The notes: a model not told the origin generated them from the letters alone. Shown: positions 41,351-50,604, numbered from the stretch's first letter. The stretch: 64,000 nucleotides of DNA from Neobacillus mesonae (GCF_001636315.1 NZ_KV440949.1:5226084-5290083); one strand, 5' to 3'. Numbers and translations are program-made.

Positions 41351-43620
41351 ATTGTATAGTCCTGCCATTCTAGAGGAAGCAGGTTTTGATATTTTGCGGT
41401 TAGAAATCGGTCGTCTACCAACACTATTGTGCCATGGTCAGATTCAGACCGAATCAGTCTGCCCCCGGCTTGAAGCACCTTGTTGATTCCCGGATAGATA
41501 TAGGAATAGTCGTAGCCGTTTTTACCATCATTAGTGAAATGATCTTTTATTAAGTTCCGTTCAAAGCATAACTGCGGCAAACCCACACCAATGACGATGA
41601 CTCCATTTAGGCGTTCACCGATTAAATCCACTCCTTCGGAAAAAATGCCGCCAAGAACCGCAAAGCCAATTAATGGTTCATCCTGATTTGGTTGAAAAGC
41701 ATGAAGAAACGCTTCTCGGTCATCTTCTGCCATGTTTGTTGTTTGAACTAGTGTTTTTATATTTTTCAGGTCGGAAGTTTGAAATTCTTCATAAACCATT
41801 TGCAAATATGAATATGACGGGAAAAAGAGTAAGAAATTCCCCTTCCGATTTTGGATGACAGTGTGAACCATACTTACGATCTCATTCTTTGTCCGTTCCC
41901 GGTCACGGTAACGAGTAGATAATGGCTTGATAAATATATCCGTCTGCTCCTTTGAAAATGGTGTTGGAATCGATAGCAGGTAATCGTCTGGGTCTCCGCC
42001 TAGAATATCTTGATAATAATTTAGCGGTGAAAGGGTTGCTGAGAAAAACACCTTTGCACGATACCCTTTCACCATTTTTGCTAATAATTTTGATGGATCC
42101 AGACAAAAAAGTTTTAGTGTGACATCATTTCTCGTCTTTTCAGCATAAATCACATAATGATCATCCAAAAGTTCAGCGATTTTTAAAAAATTCTGTGCCA
42201 CAAAGTATGCTTCTAATAGACCGGGGGTGCTTCCTGTCTTTAAGACCTGTTCAGCTGTTTCGGTAAATTGACCAAGCAGTTCTATAAGGACATCGTCAAG
42301 GGTGTCAATGACAAATTCATTTTCATCGGCTTGTTTTTTCAATGTAATAAACCATGAATTAAGCCTGCTGGCGGCTTCGTATATCTGCTTGCTGTCCGTT
42401 TTGTATTCTTTTTTTAGCTGAAGGAAAGTCGCTTTTTCCAAACTGGCAGAAAACATCTCCCTTCCGCGGTCGACAAGATTATGGGCTTCGTCCACCAATA
42501 ATACCGTGGCTTTTTTTTGCTCTTCCAATAAACGCTTTAGGGAAACCCGCGGGTCAAAAATATAGTTATAATCACAAATCACGGCATCTGCAGCGTAGGC
42601 AAGATCAATGGAAAACTCAAAAGGGCAAACCTTGTGTTTCATGGCATACGTATCGATTACCTCACGTGTCATAGCTGCTTCATTGCTTAAAATATCTAAT
42701 ATGGCTCCGTTAATCCGGTCATAGTAACCGTCGGCGAATTGGCAATGTTCTTTTTGACAAATTGTTTCATCTTTAAAACATACCTTTTCCTTGGCGGTGA
42801 TTGTAACGGCTTTAAAGTTGAGGCCTGAGGAAAGCATCCGATCAAATGCTTCTTCCGCTGTTGTCCGGGTGATTGTCTTGGCTGTGAGGTAGAATACCTT
42901 TGTTAGCAAGCCTTCGCCCATTGCCTTTACCGCTGGAAAAAGAGTTGAGATGGTTTTCCCGATTCCGGTGGGTGCTTTTGCGTAAAGATTTTTTTCGTCG
43001 GCAATCGTTTTGTACACGGCTCCGGCCAATTTCCGTTGTCCTTCCCGGTATTTCGGAAATGGAAATTGGAGCTCTTGGCAGCTTACGGTTCGTTGCGCTT
43101 GATGTTTGATTTGGATCTTGGCATATGGGACATAGGCTTTGAGGATATCGAATATTTGAGTCTCTAATTCTGTAAAAGTGAAAGTCTTTTTATTTCGACG
43201 GATTTCATTTGTTTCTTTATGGACATATGTAAGCTGCACTTCGATTTCTTGTAATTGCTGTTCTTTGGCGTATATGTATGCATACATTTGCGCTTGGGCC
43301 CAGTGGACCGGATAGCCTTCTTTGTCGATTTGTTTAAGAGGCTCTGAGAACGACTTAATTTCGTCAATGACGGTTTTGCCGTCTTGATTTAGCAGTCCGT
43401 CGCAGCGTCCGTCGATGATATAAGTAAGGTCTTCGTATGGTATTTCGATACGGAGATATACTTCTTTTTGATCGCCGTCCTGGTATGTTTGCTGGATTTT
43501 CTGATGGACCCTTGTCCCCTCCGCAAGAGATTTTTGCGAACGGAAGCGGGAGTCAATACTGCCGGACTTAAAGACATATTCAACTAGTGTTCTTACCGAT
43601 ATGTGAATTTGATTGGTCAT
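41344..43620 (-). CDS. XPD/DinG-like Fe-S helicase with N-terminal nuclease-like domain
   Basis: A 758-residue superfamily 2 helicase. An N-terminal PD-(D/E)XK-like segment (about 35-115, YIIDGRCDGLLNQDGKTVIDEIKSF) is followed by Walker A KAPTGIGKTIST, a four-cysteine cluster (CFKDETICQKEHC with a later VCPFEF) as in XPD-type 4Fe-4S domains, and DEAH box LLVDEAHNLVDRG. The C-terminal motifs include FFSATL and GGRLIRSESDHGTIVLVDDR. It should unwind DNA 5' to 3', and the nuclease-like part resembles Cas4/AddB modules. The ATG at 43620 follows AGGTGATTTTC. It is a single gene. Confidence 0.85.
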   Translation of the reverse strand: MTNQIHISVRTLVEYVFKSGSIDSRFRSQKSLAEGTRVHQKIQQTYQDGDQKEVYLRIEIPYEDLTYIIDGRCDGLLNQDGKTVIDEIKSFSEPLKQIDKEGYPVHWAQAQMYAYIYAKEQQLQEIEVQLTYVHKETNEIRRNKKTFTFTELETQIFDILKAYVPYAKIQIKHQAQRTVSCQELQFPFPKYREGQRKLAGAVYKTIADEKNLYAKAPTGIGKTISTLFPAVKAMGEGLLTKVFYLTAKTITRTTAEEAFDRMLSSGLNFKAVTITAKEKVCFKDETICQKEHCQFADGYYDRINGAILDILSNEAAMTREVIDTYAMKHKVCPFEFSIDLAYAADAVICDYNYIFDPRVSLKRLLEEQKKATVLLVDEAHNLVDRGREMFSASLEKATFLQLKKEYKTDSKQIYEAASRLNSWFITLKKQADENEFVIDTLDDVLIELLGQFTETAEQVLKTGSTPGLLEAYFVAQNFLKIAELLDDHYVIYAEKTRNDVTLKLFCLDPSKLLAKMVKGYRAKVFFSATLSPLNYYQDILGGDPDDYLLSIPTPFSKEQTDIFIKPLSTRYRDRERTKNEIVSMVHTVIQNRKGNFLLFFPSYSYLQMVYEEFQTSDLKNIKTLVQTTNMAEDDREAFLHAFQPNQDEPLIGFAVLGGIFSEGVDLIGERLNGVIVIGVGLPQLCFERNLIKDHFTNDGKNGYDYSYIYPGINKVLQAGGRLIRSESDHGTIVLVDDRFLTAKYQNLLPLEWQDYTII

Positions 43621-43699
43621 GAAAATCACCTGTAGGGAATGTGTGTTTGGTATTGATTATATCAAAAAGTAATGAAAAAAGATATTTTCATTCTGTGGG

Positions 43700-43868
43700 C
43701 ATAGGGAGATGATTCATGAGAACTGAGACTGCGGGAAAGATCTTTCTTTAATTCTCATAAAAGGTTCATGAGAACAGAAACGTCGGGAAACTCCCTTCTT
43801 CTGTTCTCATAAAGGGTTCATGAGAACTGAAAGCTGAACTGCCCCCTTTTACCAGTTCTCATAGCAGG
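43700..43868. repeat. 52-bp tandem palindromic array D (3-4 units)
   Basis: Right arms TTCATGAG start at 43713, 43765 and 43817; left arms TTCTC(AT) at 43752, 43804 and 43856. All steps are exactly 52 bases. The best pair is GTTCTCAT/ATGAGAAC with a 9-base loop. It lies between the helicase start and the proA stop, and its last arm ends a few bases from that stop. The arm sequence is the one seen in array C. Confidence 0.82.
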
Positions 43869-45110
43869 TTACCCGCGAATCTGCCCGTTCCCTTGAACAA
43901 TCGCCTTCGTTGTCGTGATTGCCTTCAGTCCCATTGGTCCGCGGGCGTGCAGTTTTTGTGTGCTGATGCCGATTTCCGCGCCATAACCAAACTGCTCGCC
44001 ATCGGTAAACCGAGTGGAGGCATTATGATACAACACAGCAGCATCTACCCCACGGAAAAATAAAAGAACATTTTCAGCATTTTCACTAATAATTGCCTCG
44101 GAATGTTTCGTCCCGTACCGGTCAATATGTTCAATTGCTTCACGAACATCTTCGACAAGTTTTATAGCTAAAATCGGCGCCAAATATTCACAAGACCAAT
44201 CATCTTCGGAAGCTTCCTTCACAAACGGAAAGGTGGCGGCTAATTCTTGATCCCCGCGCAGTTCAACCCCTTTACTATGAAGGCTGTCCAAAAGTTCCGC
44301 CACAAATGGCCAATCTTTATGAACAAGCACCGTTTCAATCGCATTACAAACAGATGGACGCTGCAGCTTGGCATTAACTGCAATATCGATAGCCATTTTT
44401 TCTCCAGCACTTTGATCTATAAAAATATGACAGTTGCCAACCCCGGTTTCCAACACCGGAACCGACGCATTTTGTACTACGGATTGAATTAAACCAGCTC
44501 CGCCGCGAGGAATCAAGACATCTAAATATTGATTCAGCCGAAACATTTGGGAAGCTGTTTCTCTGCTTGTATCCTCTAAGAGCTGGACCGCATCCCCTGG
44601 AATCGCCGTATCCGCTAACGCAGCACGCATTACCTTAACGAGTGCTTTATTGGAATGCAGCGCAGAGGTACTTCCCCGCAGCAGCACCGCGTTACCAGCT
44701 TTTAAACAAAGACTCGCAGCATCCACCGTCACATTCGGCCGGGCCTCATATACCATTCCAATTACTCCTAGAGGAACACGCACTGTTTGGATGTTTAAAC
44801 CGTTTGGACGCTCCCATGCCTCGAGTACCTCGCCAATTGGATCCTCCAGTGCAACAACCTGTCGCACACCTTCTACAATTTGGTCGATGCGCTCACTTGT
44901 CAACAGCAGACGGTCCAAAAGGGCTTCAGACATGCCTTTTTCTTTTCCGTCTAGTAAATCTCTCTCATTTTCTTGTAGAATCCATTCTTTTTCCTTGGCA
45001 ATCTGGTCGGCCATATACACCAACGCCGCATTTTTTTCTTCCTTTGTAAGCACAGCTAATTTTTTTGAAGCTTGTTTTAACTTTCCGGCTTTTTCCAATA
45101 ATTCGCTCAT
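43869..45110 (-). CDS. proA: Gamma-glutamyl phosphate reductase
   Basis: A 413-residue ProA, an NADPH-dependent enzyme turning gamma-glutamyl phosphate into glutamate-5-semialdehyde for proline. Characteristic stretches are VPLGVIGMVYEARPNVTVDA, the LLRGSTSALHSN loop, DVLIPRGGAGLI, the catalytic Cys in QRPSVCNAIETVLVH and HNASTRFTDGEQFGYGAEIG. It overlaps nothing but starts four bases after proB, so the two share an mRNA and the proline T-box leader. Confidence 0.95.
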   Translation of the reverse strand: MSELLEKAGKLKQASKKLAVLTKEEKNAALVYMADQIAKEKEWILQENERDLLDGKEKGMSEALLDRLLLTSERIDQIVEGVRQVVALEDPIGEVLEAWERPNGLNIQTVRVPLGVIGMVYEARPNVTVDAASLCLKAGNAVLLRGSTSALHSNKALVKVMRAALADTAIPGDAVQLLEDTSRETASQMFRLNQYLDVLIPRGGAGLIQSVVQNASVPVLETGVGNCHIFIDQSAGEKMAIDIAVNAKLQRPSVCNAIETVLVHKDWPFVAELLDSLHSKGVELRGDQELAATFPFVKEASEDDWSCEYLAPILAIKLVEDVREAIEHIDRYGTKHSEAIISENAENVLLFFRGVDAAVLYHNASTRFTDGEQFGYGAEIGISTQKLHARGPMGLKAITTTKAIVQGNGQIRG

Positions 45111-45114
45111 TTCC

Positions 45115-46227
45115 TTACCCCTCCCGTAAACTCACCCAATTATCACGATGAATGACTTCAGCTTTTTTATTTATCGAAAAATCCTTCGTTTTGGTACTTG
45201 GCAGTCCTTTAACCTTTACCAAATCCTTTGAGGAAAAATAAATCTGTCCCTTGCCAATTGTTTTTCCTTTTAGATTGCGGACCTCTACGACATCCAAGGC
45301 ATTAAACTCACCAATTACATTGGTGACACCAACCGGCAGCAGGCTTTTCCCCTTTTGAATGATTGCCTGTTCAGCGCCTTCATCGATTTCTATAATGCCG
45401 CCAACCTGCGAATGATAAGCAATCCACTGCTTCCGCATTTGCATCTGTGTATGGAACGGTCCGCCAATATAGGTTCCATCCCCTTTGCCAGCCAAAATAT
45501 CAACCAGTTTTTCCTTCCCTGAACCTGTGCCAACAAAGACACTGACACCGAGAGATAAAGCTTTTTTGGCCGCTAACAGCTTCGACTTCATCCCGCCTGT
45601 GCCAACCGAAGATCCTTTTTCTCCGGCAACTCCAAGAAGCTGGTCGGAAACCTCGGCAATATAATGGTATTTTTTTGCTTCTTTTGAAGCTTTGGGATTT
45701 CCATCGTAAAGACCATTCACATCAGTTAAAATGATCAGCGCATTGGCATGGAGAAATCCGCTTACGAGTGCCGACAGCATGTCATTATCGCCAAAAGTTA
45801 ATTCCTCAATTGAAACAGAATCATTTTCGTTAATAATCGGAAGCATTCCGCGGTGCAGCAATTCCGTCATCGCCGAATAAAGATTTTGGAATCTTGTCTG
45901 GCTATAAAAATCCTCCCGCGTTAACAATATTTGTGCTGGAACAATATCAAATTGTTGAAAAAGCTGATTATAATGCTGCATTAACAATCCTTGACCAACA
46001 GCTGCCGCCGCTTGCTTTCCTGCTACCGTTTTCGGCCGGTTTGGATAACCCAGCGCATGGAATCCCGCTGCGACAGCCCCCGATGAAATTAAGATGACCT
46101 CATGACCTTGCTGTTTTAAATCAGAAAGAGCCGCGACATGATCCTTTATTTTTTCTTCACAAATCGTTCCGCAGGCATTTGTTAATGAACTGCTGCCAAT
46201 TTTCACAACCACCAGTTGTTTCCTCAT
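45115..46227 (-). CDS. proB: Glutamate 5-kinase
   Basis: A 370-residue ProB with the amino-acid kinase fold (VVKIGSSSLT, ISSGAVAAG, ENDSVS, FGDNDMLSALV and GTGGMKSKLLAAKKA) and a C-terminal PUA domain (about 277-355). It phosphorylates glutamate, the first step of proline synthesis, and is normally inhibited by proline. The 5' leader is a T-box, so transcription depends on uncharged tRNA-Pro. Confidence 0.95.
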   Translation of the reverse strand: MRKQLVVVKIGSSSLTNACGTICEEKIKDHVAALSDLKQQGHEVILISSGAVAAGFHALGYPNRPKTVAGKQAAAAVGQGLLMQHYNQLFQQFDIVPAQILLTREDFYSQTRFQNLYSAMTELLHRGMLPIINENDSVSIEELTFGDNDMLSALVSGFLHANALIILTDVNGLYDGNPKASKEAKKYHYIAEVSDQLLGVAGEKGSSVGTGGMKSKLLAAKKALSLGVSVFVGTGSGKEKLVDILAGKGDGTYIGGPFHTQMQMRKQWIAYHSQVGGIIEIDEGAEQAIIQKGKSLLPVGVTNVIGEFNALDVVEVRNLKGKTIGKGQIYFSSKDLVKVKGLPSTKTKDFSINKKAEVIHRDNWVSLREG

Positions 46228-46511
46228 ACATCAAACCCTCTTTTTGAAAAATAAAAAAAACGACTTTTCTGTCCTTATAGAAAGGACGGAAAAATCGTTT
46301 CCGCGGTACCACCTTTTTTGATGCCTCGCTAGCGCGGCACCCTCTCGAACCCGTAACGTGGGAACATATCGGCTTATGTTTGCATAAGCGGTTTTCATTA
46401 GGGCAGGTTCAACCAGCTTTCTGTGAGAAACCTTTCAGCCGCTGGGTTTCACTCTCTGACACGTTCTACTGATTTACTAGTCCCATACCATTCCAATTTT
46501 TAATTACCTTT
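46228..46511 (-). ncRNA. T-box leader of proBA, proline-specific
   Basis: The leader runs from a promoter near 46513-46541 to proB. On the minus strand it shows the AG-box region CAGTAGAACGTG, the specifier stem with GAACCTG (Pro codon CCU at 46405-46407), the T-box core GGTGGTACCGCGG (46301-46313) and a terminator stem, AACGATTTTTCCGTCC against GGACAGAAAAGTCGTT, with a T-run (46259-46300). Uncharged tRNA-Pro binding stabilises the antiterminator and lets proBA be transcribed. Confidence 0.93.
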
Positions 46512-46512
46512 G

Positions 46513-46541
46513 ATTATCCTTAGAAATGGCCATATTGTCAA
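46513..46541 (-). promoter_or_regulatory. Sigma-A promoter of proBA
   Basis: TTGACA (46536-46541), a 17-base spacer and GATAAT (46513-46518) on the minus strand, directly upstream of the T-box leader. Confidence 0.7.
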
Positions 46542-46559
46542 TATAATTTATTGAAAATT

Positions 46560-46592
46560 ACAAAAGGAGCTGTCCTGTTCAGCTCCTTTTGA
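46560..46592 (-). terminator. Terminator of the WrbA-type gene
   Basis: Stem AAAAGGAGCTG (46563-46573) with CAGCTCCTTTT (46580-46590), next to the stop of the flavoprotein gene. Confidence 0.7.
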
Positions 46593-46595
46593 CGG

Positions 46596-47207
46596 TTATT
46601 GATTTGCTTGTTTCACCCATTCTGCTACGGTCACTGTCCGTTTGGCTTGATGCTTAACTGCTGCTTGCACATCCTCAATCATTTTCCCGTTTTGATCAAC
46701 CGTCACACTTGTCCCATATGGGTTCCCGCCAGCTCCGAAGGTTACTGGATCAGTGTATCCTGGTGCAGCAACAATCGCTCCCCAATGGTACATCGTAGTA
46801 TATAAAGATAAAATTGTTGCCTCTTGCCCGCCATGAGGGTTTTGTGCCGATGTCATGGCACTGACAACCTTATTGACCAGCTTGCCGCTAGCCCAAAGCC
46901 CTCCGCACGTATCGAGGAACTGCTTCATTTGTGATGGCATATTACCGAATCGCGTTGGCACACTAAAGATAATCGCGTCAGCCCACTCCAGGTCAGCACC
47001 TGTTACCTCGGGTACATGAGAAGTTTTTTCGACAGTTGCTTTCCAGACCGGATTTCCTTCAATTACGGATTGCGGCGCAAGCTCTGCCACTTTAAAAATT
47101 TTCGCTTCGGCACCAGCTTCTTTTGCCCCTTCAGCTGCCCAGGTTGCAAGTTGATAGTTGGTACCACCCATGCTGTAATAAATAACGGCTAAATTCACGT
47201 TTGACAT
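46596..47207 (-). CDS. WrbA-type NAD(P)H:quinone oxidoreductase
   Basis: A 203-residue flavodoxin-fold FMN protein: VIYYSMGGTNYQLATWAAEGA phosphate loop, DAIIFSVPTRFGNMPSQMKQFLD and TSAQNPHGGQEATILSLYTTMYHWG, all typical of WrbA/YwrO-type quinone reductases that carry out two-electron quinone reduction. The ATG at 47207 is preferred; the frame continues to 47270 through AT-rich DNA that includes the AAAGGAG site. It is a single gene downstream of the 21-bp array F. Confidence 0.88.
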   Translation of the reverse strand: MSNVNLAVIYYSMGGTNYQLATWAAEGAKEAGAEAKIFKVAELAPQSVIEGNPVWKATVEKTSHVPEVTGADLEWADAIIFSVPTRFGNMPSQMKQFLDTCGGLWASGKLVNKVVSAMTSAQNPHGGQEATILSLYTTMYHWGAIVAAPGYTDPVTFGAGGNPYGTSVTVDQNGKMIEDVQAAVKHQAKRTVTVAEWVKQANQ

Positions 47208-47310
47208 CGTTTTTTTCGGCTCCTTTATTAATAATTCAAAAATAATATTTGGTTTAACCGAAGTTATCATACCCGTAATTATATATTTTCATTCGGCGAT
47301 CGTTGTATTG

Positions 47311-47420
47311 GCGGAAAAATTTCAAAAAATGGCGGAATTAAACGGACTTTCCGCGGAATAAACCGGAAAACCCGCGGAATTATCGTTAATTTTGGCGGAA
47401 TCCAAACAAAAATCCGAGGA
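47311..47420. repeat. 21-bp tandem array F (GCGGAA units)
   Basis: GCGGAA starts at 47311, 47332, 47353, 47374 and 47395, exactly 21 bases apart, with a degenerate sixth copy (GAGGAA). The remaining 15 bases of each unit are mostly not conserved. It lies between the WrbA gene start and the terminator of the pyrimidine-catabolism operon. Confidence 0.85.
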
Positions 47421-47424
47421 AAAA

Positions 47425-47460
47425 GAAAAATCGAGCAACAAAAAAGCTGCCCGATTTCTT
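47425..47460 (-). terminator. Terminator of the pyrimidine-catabolism operon
   Basis: AAATCGAGCA (47428-47437) can pair with TGCCCGATTT (47448-47457) around an A-rich loop; a T-rich stretch follows on the minus strand after the aminotransferase stop. Confidence 0.5.
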
Positions 47461-47466
47461 ATATCT

Positions 47467-48813
47467 TTATTTTATTTTATCAAGTGCCTCTGATAACGTT
47501 TTAACCAAAAAGTTCAAGTCCTTTTGTTCGATAGTTAATGGTGGTGCTAAGGTTAAAATGTTATTATAACCAGCAACCGTAGCGCCGTTTTTTCCGATAA
47601 TGACGCCTTTTTCCTTACAGCCGGCGATTACTTTGTTTACTAGGTCAACAGCAAGTGGTTCTTTTGTAACCCGATCCTTCACTAATTCAATCCCGACAAG
47701 CAGCCCTTTACCGCGGACATTGCCTACATACGGATGGTCATGAAGCAGGTCCGTTAAGTCATTTCTTAGCTGCTCGCCAAGTTCATTCGAACGCTCAAAA
47801 AGCTTTTCTTTTTCCATCAGTTCAATATTTTTCAAAGCCAAGGCGCAGGCTGCGGGATTACCGCCAAAAGTATTAACATGACGGAAATAGTCGTATTCCT
47901 CTGAACCCTTAAAGGCATCGTAAATTTCTTTGCGGACTGCGGTTGCCGACAGCGGGAGATAAGCACTGGTAATTCCTTTAGCCATAGTAATAATATCAGG
48001 CTTCACACCGTAGTTCATAAATCCGAACGGTTTGCCGGTTCGACCAAAGCCGCAAATGACTTCATCGACAATCATTAGTGCGCCGTGCTTTTCACACACT
48101 TTCTTCGCCGCCTTCATGTAACCATCTGGAGGGACAATCACACCGCCGCCCGTAATAATCGGCTCCATGATCATCGCGGCAATCGTTTCGCTCAGCTCCC
48201 ACGTCATCGTTCGATCAAGTTCCTTGATGGAAGATAGCTCTAGCGGATCTGAGACATTCGTGTCATCTCGGTAGGAATCCGGCGGTGATACATGAATGAA
48301 GCCTGGAGCAAGCGGTTCATATCGGTATTTTCGCTGCGCCTGGCCCGTTGCTGCCAAAGCCCCCATGGAGTTGCCGTGATATCCACGATAGCGGGCAACA
48401 ATTTTATAACGGTTATGTTCCCCTCGTTGCTGATGATACTGGCGGGCAATTTTAAAAGCTGTTTCGTTTGCTTCTGAGCCGCTGTTTGAGAAGAAAATGA
48501 CATATTCTCCGCCAAGCATCTCATTTAATTTTTCGGCAAGCTTGATAGCCGGGACATGGCTGTTGGATAATGGAAAATAAGCCATTTGCTTTAGCTGCTC
48601 ATAGGCGGCTTCAGCGAGCTCGGTCCTGCCATAGCCGATATTAACACACCAAAGTCCTGCCATAGCATCCAAATAGCGCTTGCCATCTACATCTGTAACC
48701 CACGAACCCTCTGCTTTTTCCGCGACAATGGAAGCGTTCGGACTATGAGGTCTCATCGCATGCCATACATATTGATCATCTTTTTCGTGAAGCGTCTCCG
48801 TCTTCTGAACCAT
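47467..48813 (-). CDS. Class III aminotransferase, likely beta-alanine:pyruvate type (YhxA-like)
   Basis: A 448-residue PLP aminotransferase of fold type I, class III: FFSNSGSEANETAFKIARQY, the ARYRGYHGNSMGALAATGQ region, IVDEVICGFGRTGKPFG and the PLP lysine in ITMAKGITSAYLPL. The omega-amino-acid:pyruvate group fits the N-terminus QYVWHAMRPHS. Its place at the end of the dihydropyrimidine operon points to beta-alanine or 3-aminoisobutyrate, the end products of uracil and thymine breakdown, as substrates. Confidence 0.88.
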   Translation of the reverse strand: MVQKTETLHEKDDQYVWHAMRPHSPNASIVAEKAEGSWVTDVDGKRYLDAMAGLWCVNIGYGRTELAEAAYEQLKQMAYFPLSNSHVPAIKLAEKLNEMLGGEYVIFFSNSGSEANETAFKIARQYHQQRGEHNRYKIVARYRGYHGNSMGALAATGQAQRKYRYEPLAPGFIHVSPPDSYRDDTNVSDPLELSSIKELDRTMTWELSETIAAMIMEPIITGGGVIVPPDGYMKAAKKVCEKHGALMIVDEVICGFGRTGKPFGFMNYGVKPDIITMAKGITSAYLPLSATAVRKEIYDAFKGSEEYDYFRHVNTFGGNPAACALALKNIELMEKEKLFERSNELGEQLRNDLTDLLHDHPYVGNVRGKGLLVGIELVKDRVTKEPLAVDLVNKVIAGCKEKGVIIGKNGATVAGYNNILTLAPPLTIEQKDLNFLVKTLSEALDKIK

Positions 48814-48901
48814 TTATCAACCCTCCAAATCTATTAGTCTGGTATTATCATCAAGGAAAAGGGAATGGCGTTGAACCAACCCTCTTCTTTCTTCATTAAT
48901 C

Positions 48902-49114
48902 TCAGGCACGATTTTGTTTGATTAACAGGCTGGAAAAATATTTACGGGCATTAGCGTTTCCAATCAGCACCGTTTCCGAAACATTCCCATTTGGATGCAC
49001 AAATTCAACTGTCGCCCCATTTAAATGCTCTTTGACTTGATGGATTCGGTACCCCTTTTGGATATAAAAATCAATTTTATCCCGTTCTGCAAGATATTGT
49101 TGATACTCAGACAT
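48902..49114 (-). CDS. Small protein in the pyrimidine-catabolism operon
   Basis: A 70-residue soluble protein (MSEYQQYLAERDKIDFYIQK start) with a helix followed by a beta-rich stretch (QVKEHLNGATVEFVHPNG). Not recognised. It is 14 bases downstream of the permease gene, on the same strand, so it is co-transcribed with the pathway genes. Confidence 0.65.
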   Translation of the reverse strand: MSEYQQYLAERDKIDFYIQKGYRIHQVKEHLNGATVEFVHPNGNVSETVLIGNANARKYFSSLLIKQNRA

Positions 49115-49128
49115 GCGTCCACCCCATT

Positions 49129-50604
49129 TTAATAAAGATCTACATTGTCAGGAACTTTTTGGCCGGCAGGCTGGTTGGCTGGTTCTTCCTTGATAATCCA
49201 ATCACGACCGACAGAAAGTCCTAAATATTTTTCATCGCTGGGATCCTCAATTTCGGCCTGTGGGAATCGTTTGAACCACCAATATTTTGCAAGGACATAG
49301 TAGACAGCTCCACCAACTAAGAATCCGACAAGAAAACCGTATTCCGGAACAAAGTAGGAAACGGCGGCTCCAATAATCCAAGCGATAAAACCAGCAGCAT
49401 TTACACCGCCAACGTATTTAAACTGGCCGTAATCTTCATATAATTCCGGAACATTAACCCGGCGCTTTCGCAGTAAATAATAATCAGCAAACAAGATACC
49501 GACAATTGAGGAAAGAATACCACCGACAAACAACAGGATCGGAATGATGACACCGAACAGCTTCCATGGCTGGACAACCGTTCCGACAATCCCGGCGGTA
49601 ATAACTCCGGCCCAGAACGGGAATCTAGGACCGCCGACATTGATGAAAATAGTCGCAGCGGGAACCACATTTGCTGCCGTATTCGTTGACCATTGGGCTA
49701 GAACAATCATCAATAGTAAAATCGCGAGAATAAAGCCGCCCGCAGATTCTTGTAACGCGATTACAGGGTCATAATTTAGCACAGCGATATAGGCAACTGC
49801 CCCAATAATAATCATAAATGTCTGGGTAAGCGGCATGGCAATGAGATTTCCAATTAACGATGCCTTGTTCCGTTTAAACCAGTTCTTCTCATTTGCCGGT
49901 GCTTTGATAAACCGTGAAATCGACGGAATATCCGCACTTAAAGTGGCCCAAAAGCCCATATTGCTAAAAATTACAACAAGAAACGCTGTAAACGCTGCCC
50001 CACCGGTAACAGGATTCTCCGCCCAGCTCCAAACGCTTCTGCCAGCAGCTGCGGCCTTATCCGATAAGGATGAATACATCCATAACGAAATGATAATAAT
50101 GACAGGCGCCGCCATATCGGCAAACCGTTCAACGGATTTAATTCCTAATGCAGTGTTAACTAATTGCACAATTGCAAACAGAAAATAGCAAATGAACCAA
50201 TTATCAAAGCCAAATAATATATTCAAAATACCGTTCATGGCTGTTGCCCCAAAATAGGTGTTAATCCCAAACCACATTGAAGCAGCAACACAGCGGGTAA
50301 CTGACGGGATATGGGTTCCAATCGTGCCAAACGGCGCCCGCATGTAGACAGGGAAAGAAAGACCATGTTCAATCCCAATATCGGCAATGAGTGAAATGAA
50401 AAAGCCGATAGCTAGACTGCCAATAACCGTGGCAAGAATAACCCATGGCAGCGATAAGGTCATGACTCCTGAGCCGCCAATCGCAAATGTCGCTAGAAGC
50501 ACACACATTCCAACCCACATGAACGAAAACCCTAGCTTTGTAATTTTCCGATCCTTATGAGCAATTGGCAGTAAATCCGGTGTTTTTAAATGACTTTTTT
50601 TCAT
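49129..50604 (-). CDS. NCS1-family nucleobase/allantoin permease
   Basis: A 491-residue NCS1 transporter with about twelve membrane helices: DLLPIAHKDRKITKLGFSFMWVG at the N-terminus, PVYMRAPFGTIGTHIPSVTR, FSNMGFWATLSADIPSISRF and ADYYLLRKRRVNVPELYED. Its place between hydA and the aminotransferase gene suggests uptake of uracil, thymine or dihydropyrimidines. The ATG at 50604 follows GGAGTGTTCAT; a longer frame to 50706 adds a non-conserved extension. A palindrome AGCAATTGCT occurs twice in the 157 bases upstream. Confidence 0.85.
   Translation of the reverse strand: MKKSHLKTPDLLPIAHKDRKITKLGFSFMWVGMCVLLATFAIGGSGVMTLSLPWVILATVIGSLAIGFFISLIADIGIEHGLSFPVYMRAPFGTIGTHIPSVTRCVAASMWFGINTYFGATAMNGILNILFGFDNWFICYFLFAIVQLVNTALGIKSVERFADMAAPVIIIISLWMYSSLSDKAAAAGRSVWSWAENPVTGGAAFTAFLVVIFSNMGFWATLSADIPSISRFIKAPANEKNWFKRNKASLIGNLIAMPLTQTFMIIIGAVAYIAVLNYDPVIALQESAGGFILAILLLMIVLAQWSTNTAANVVPAATIFINVGGPRFPFWAGVITAGIVGTVVQPWKLFGVIIPILLFVGGILSSIVGILFADYYLLRKRRVNVPELYEDYGQFKYVGGVNAAGFIAWIIGAAVSYFVPEYGFLVGFLVGGAVYYVLAKYWWFKRFPQAEIEDPSDEKYLGLSVGRDWIIKEEPANQPAGQKVPDNVDLY

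Noticed and set aside
44650..45129. 159-residue plus-strand frame
   Set aside because: Antisense to proA; the composition is that of a reverse-complement shadow.
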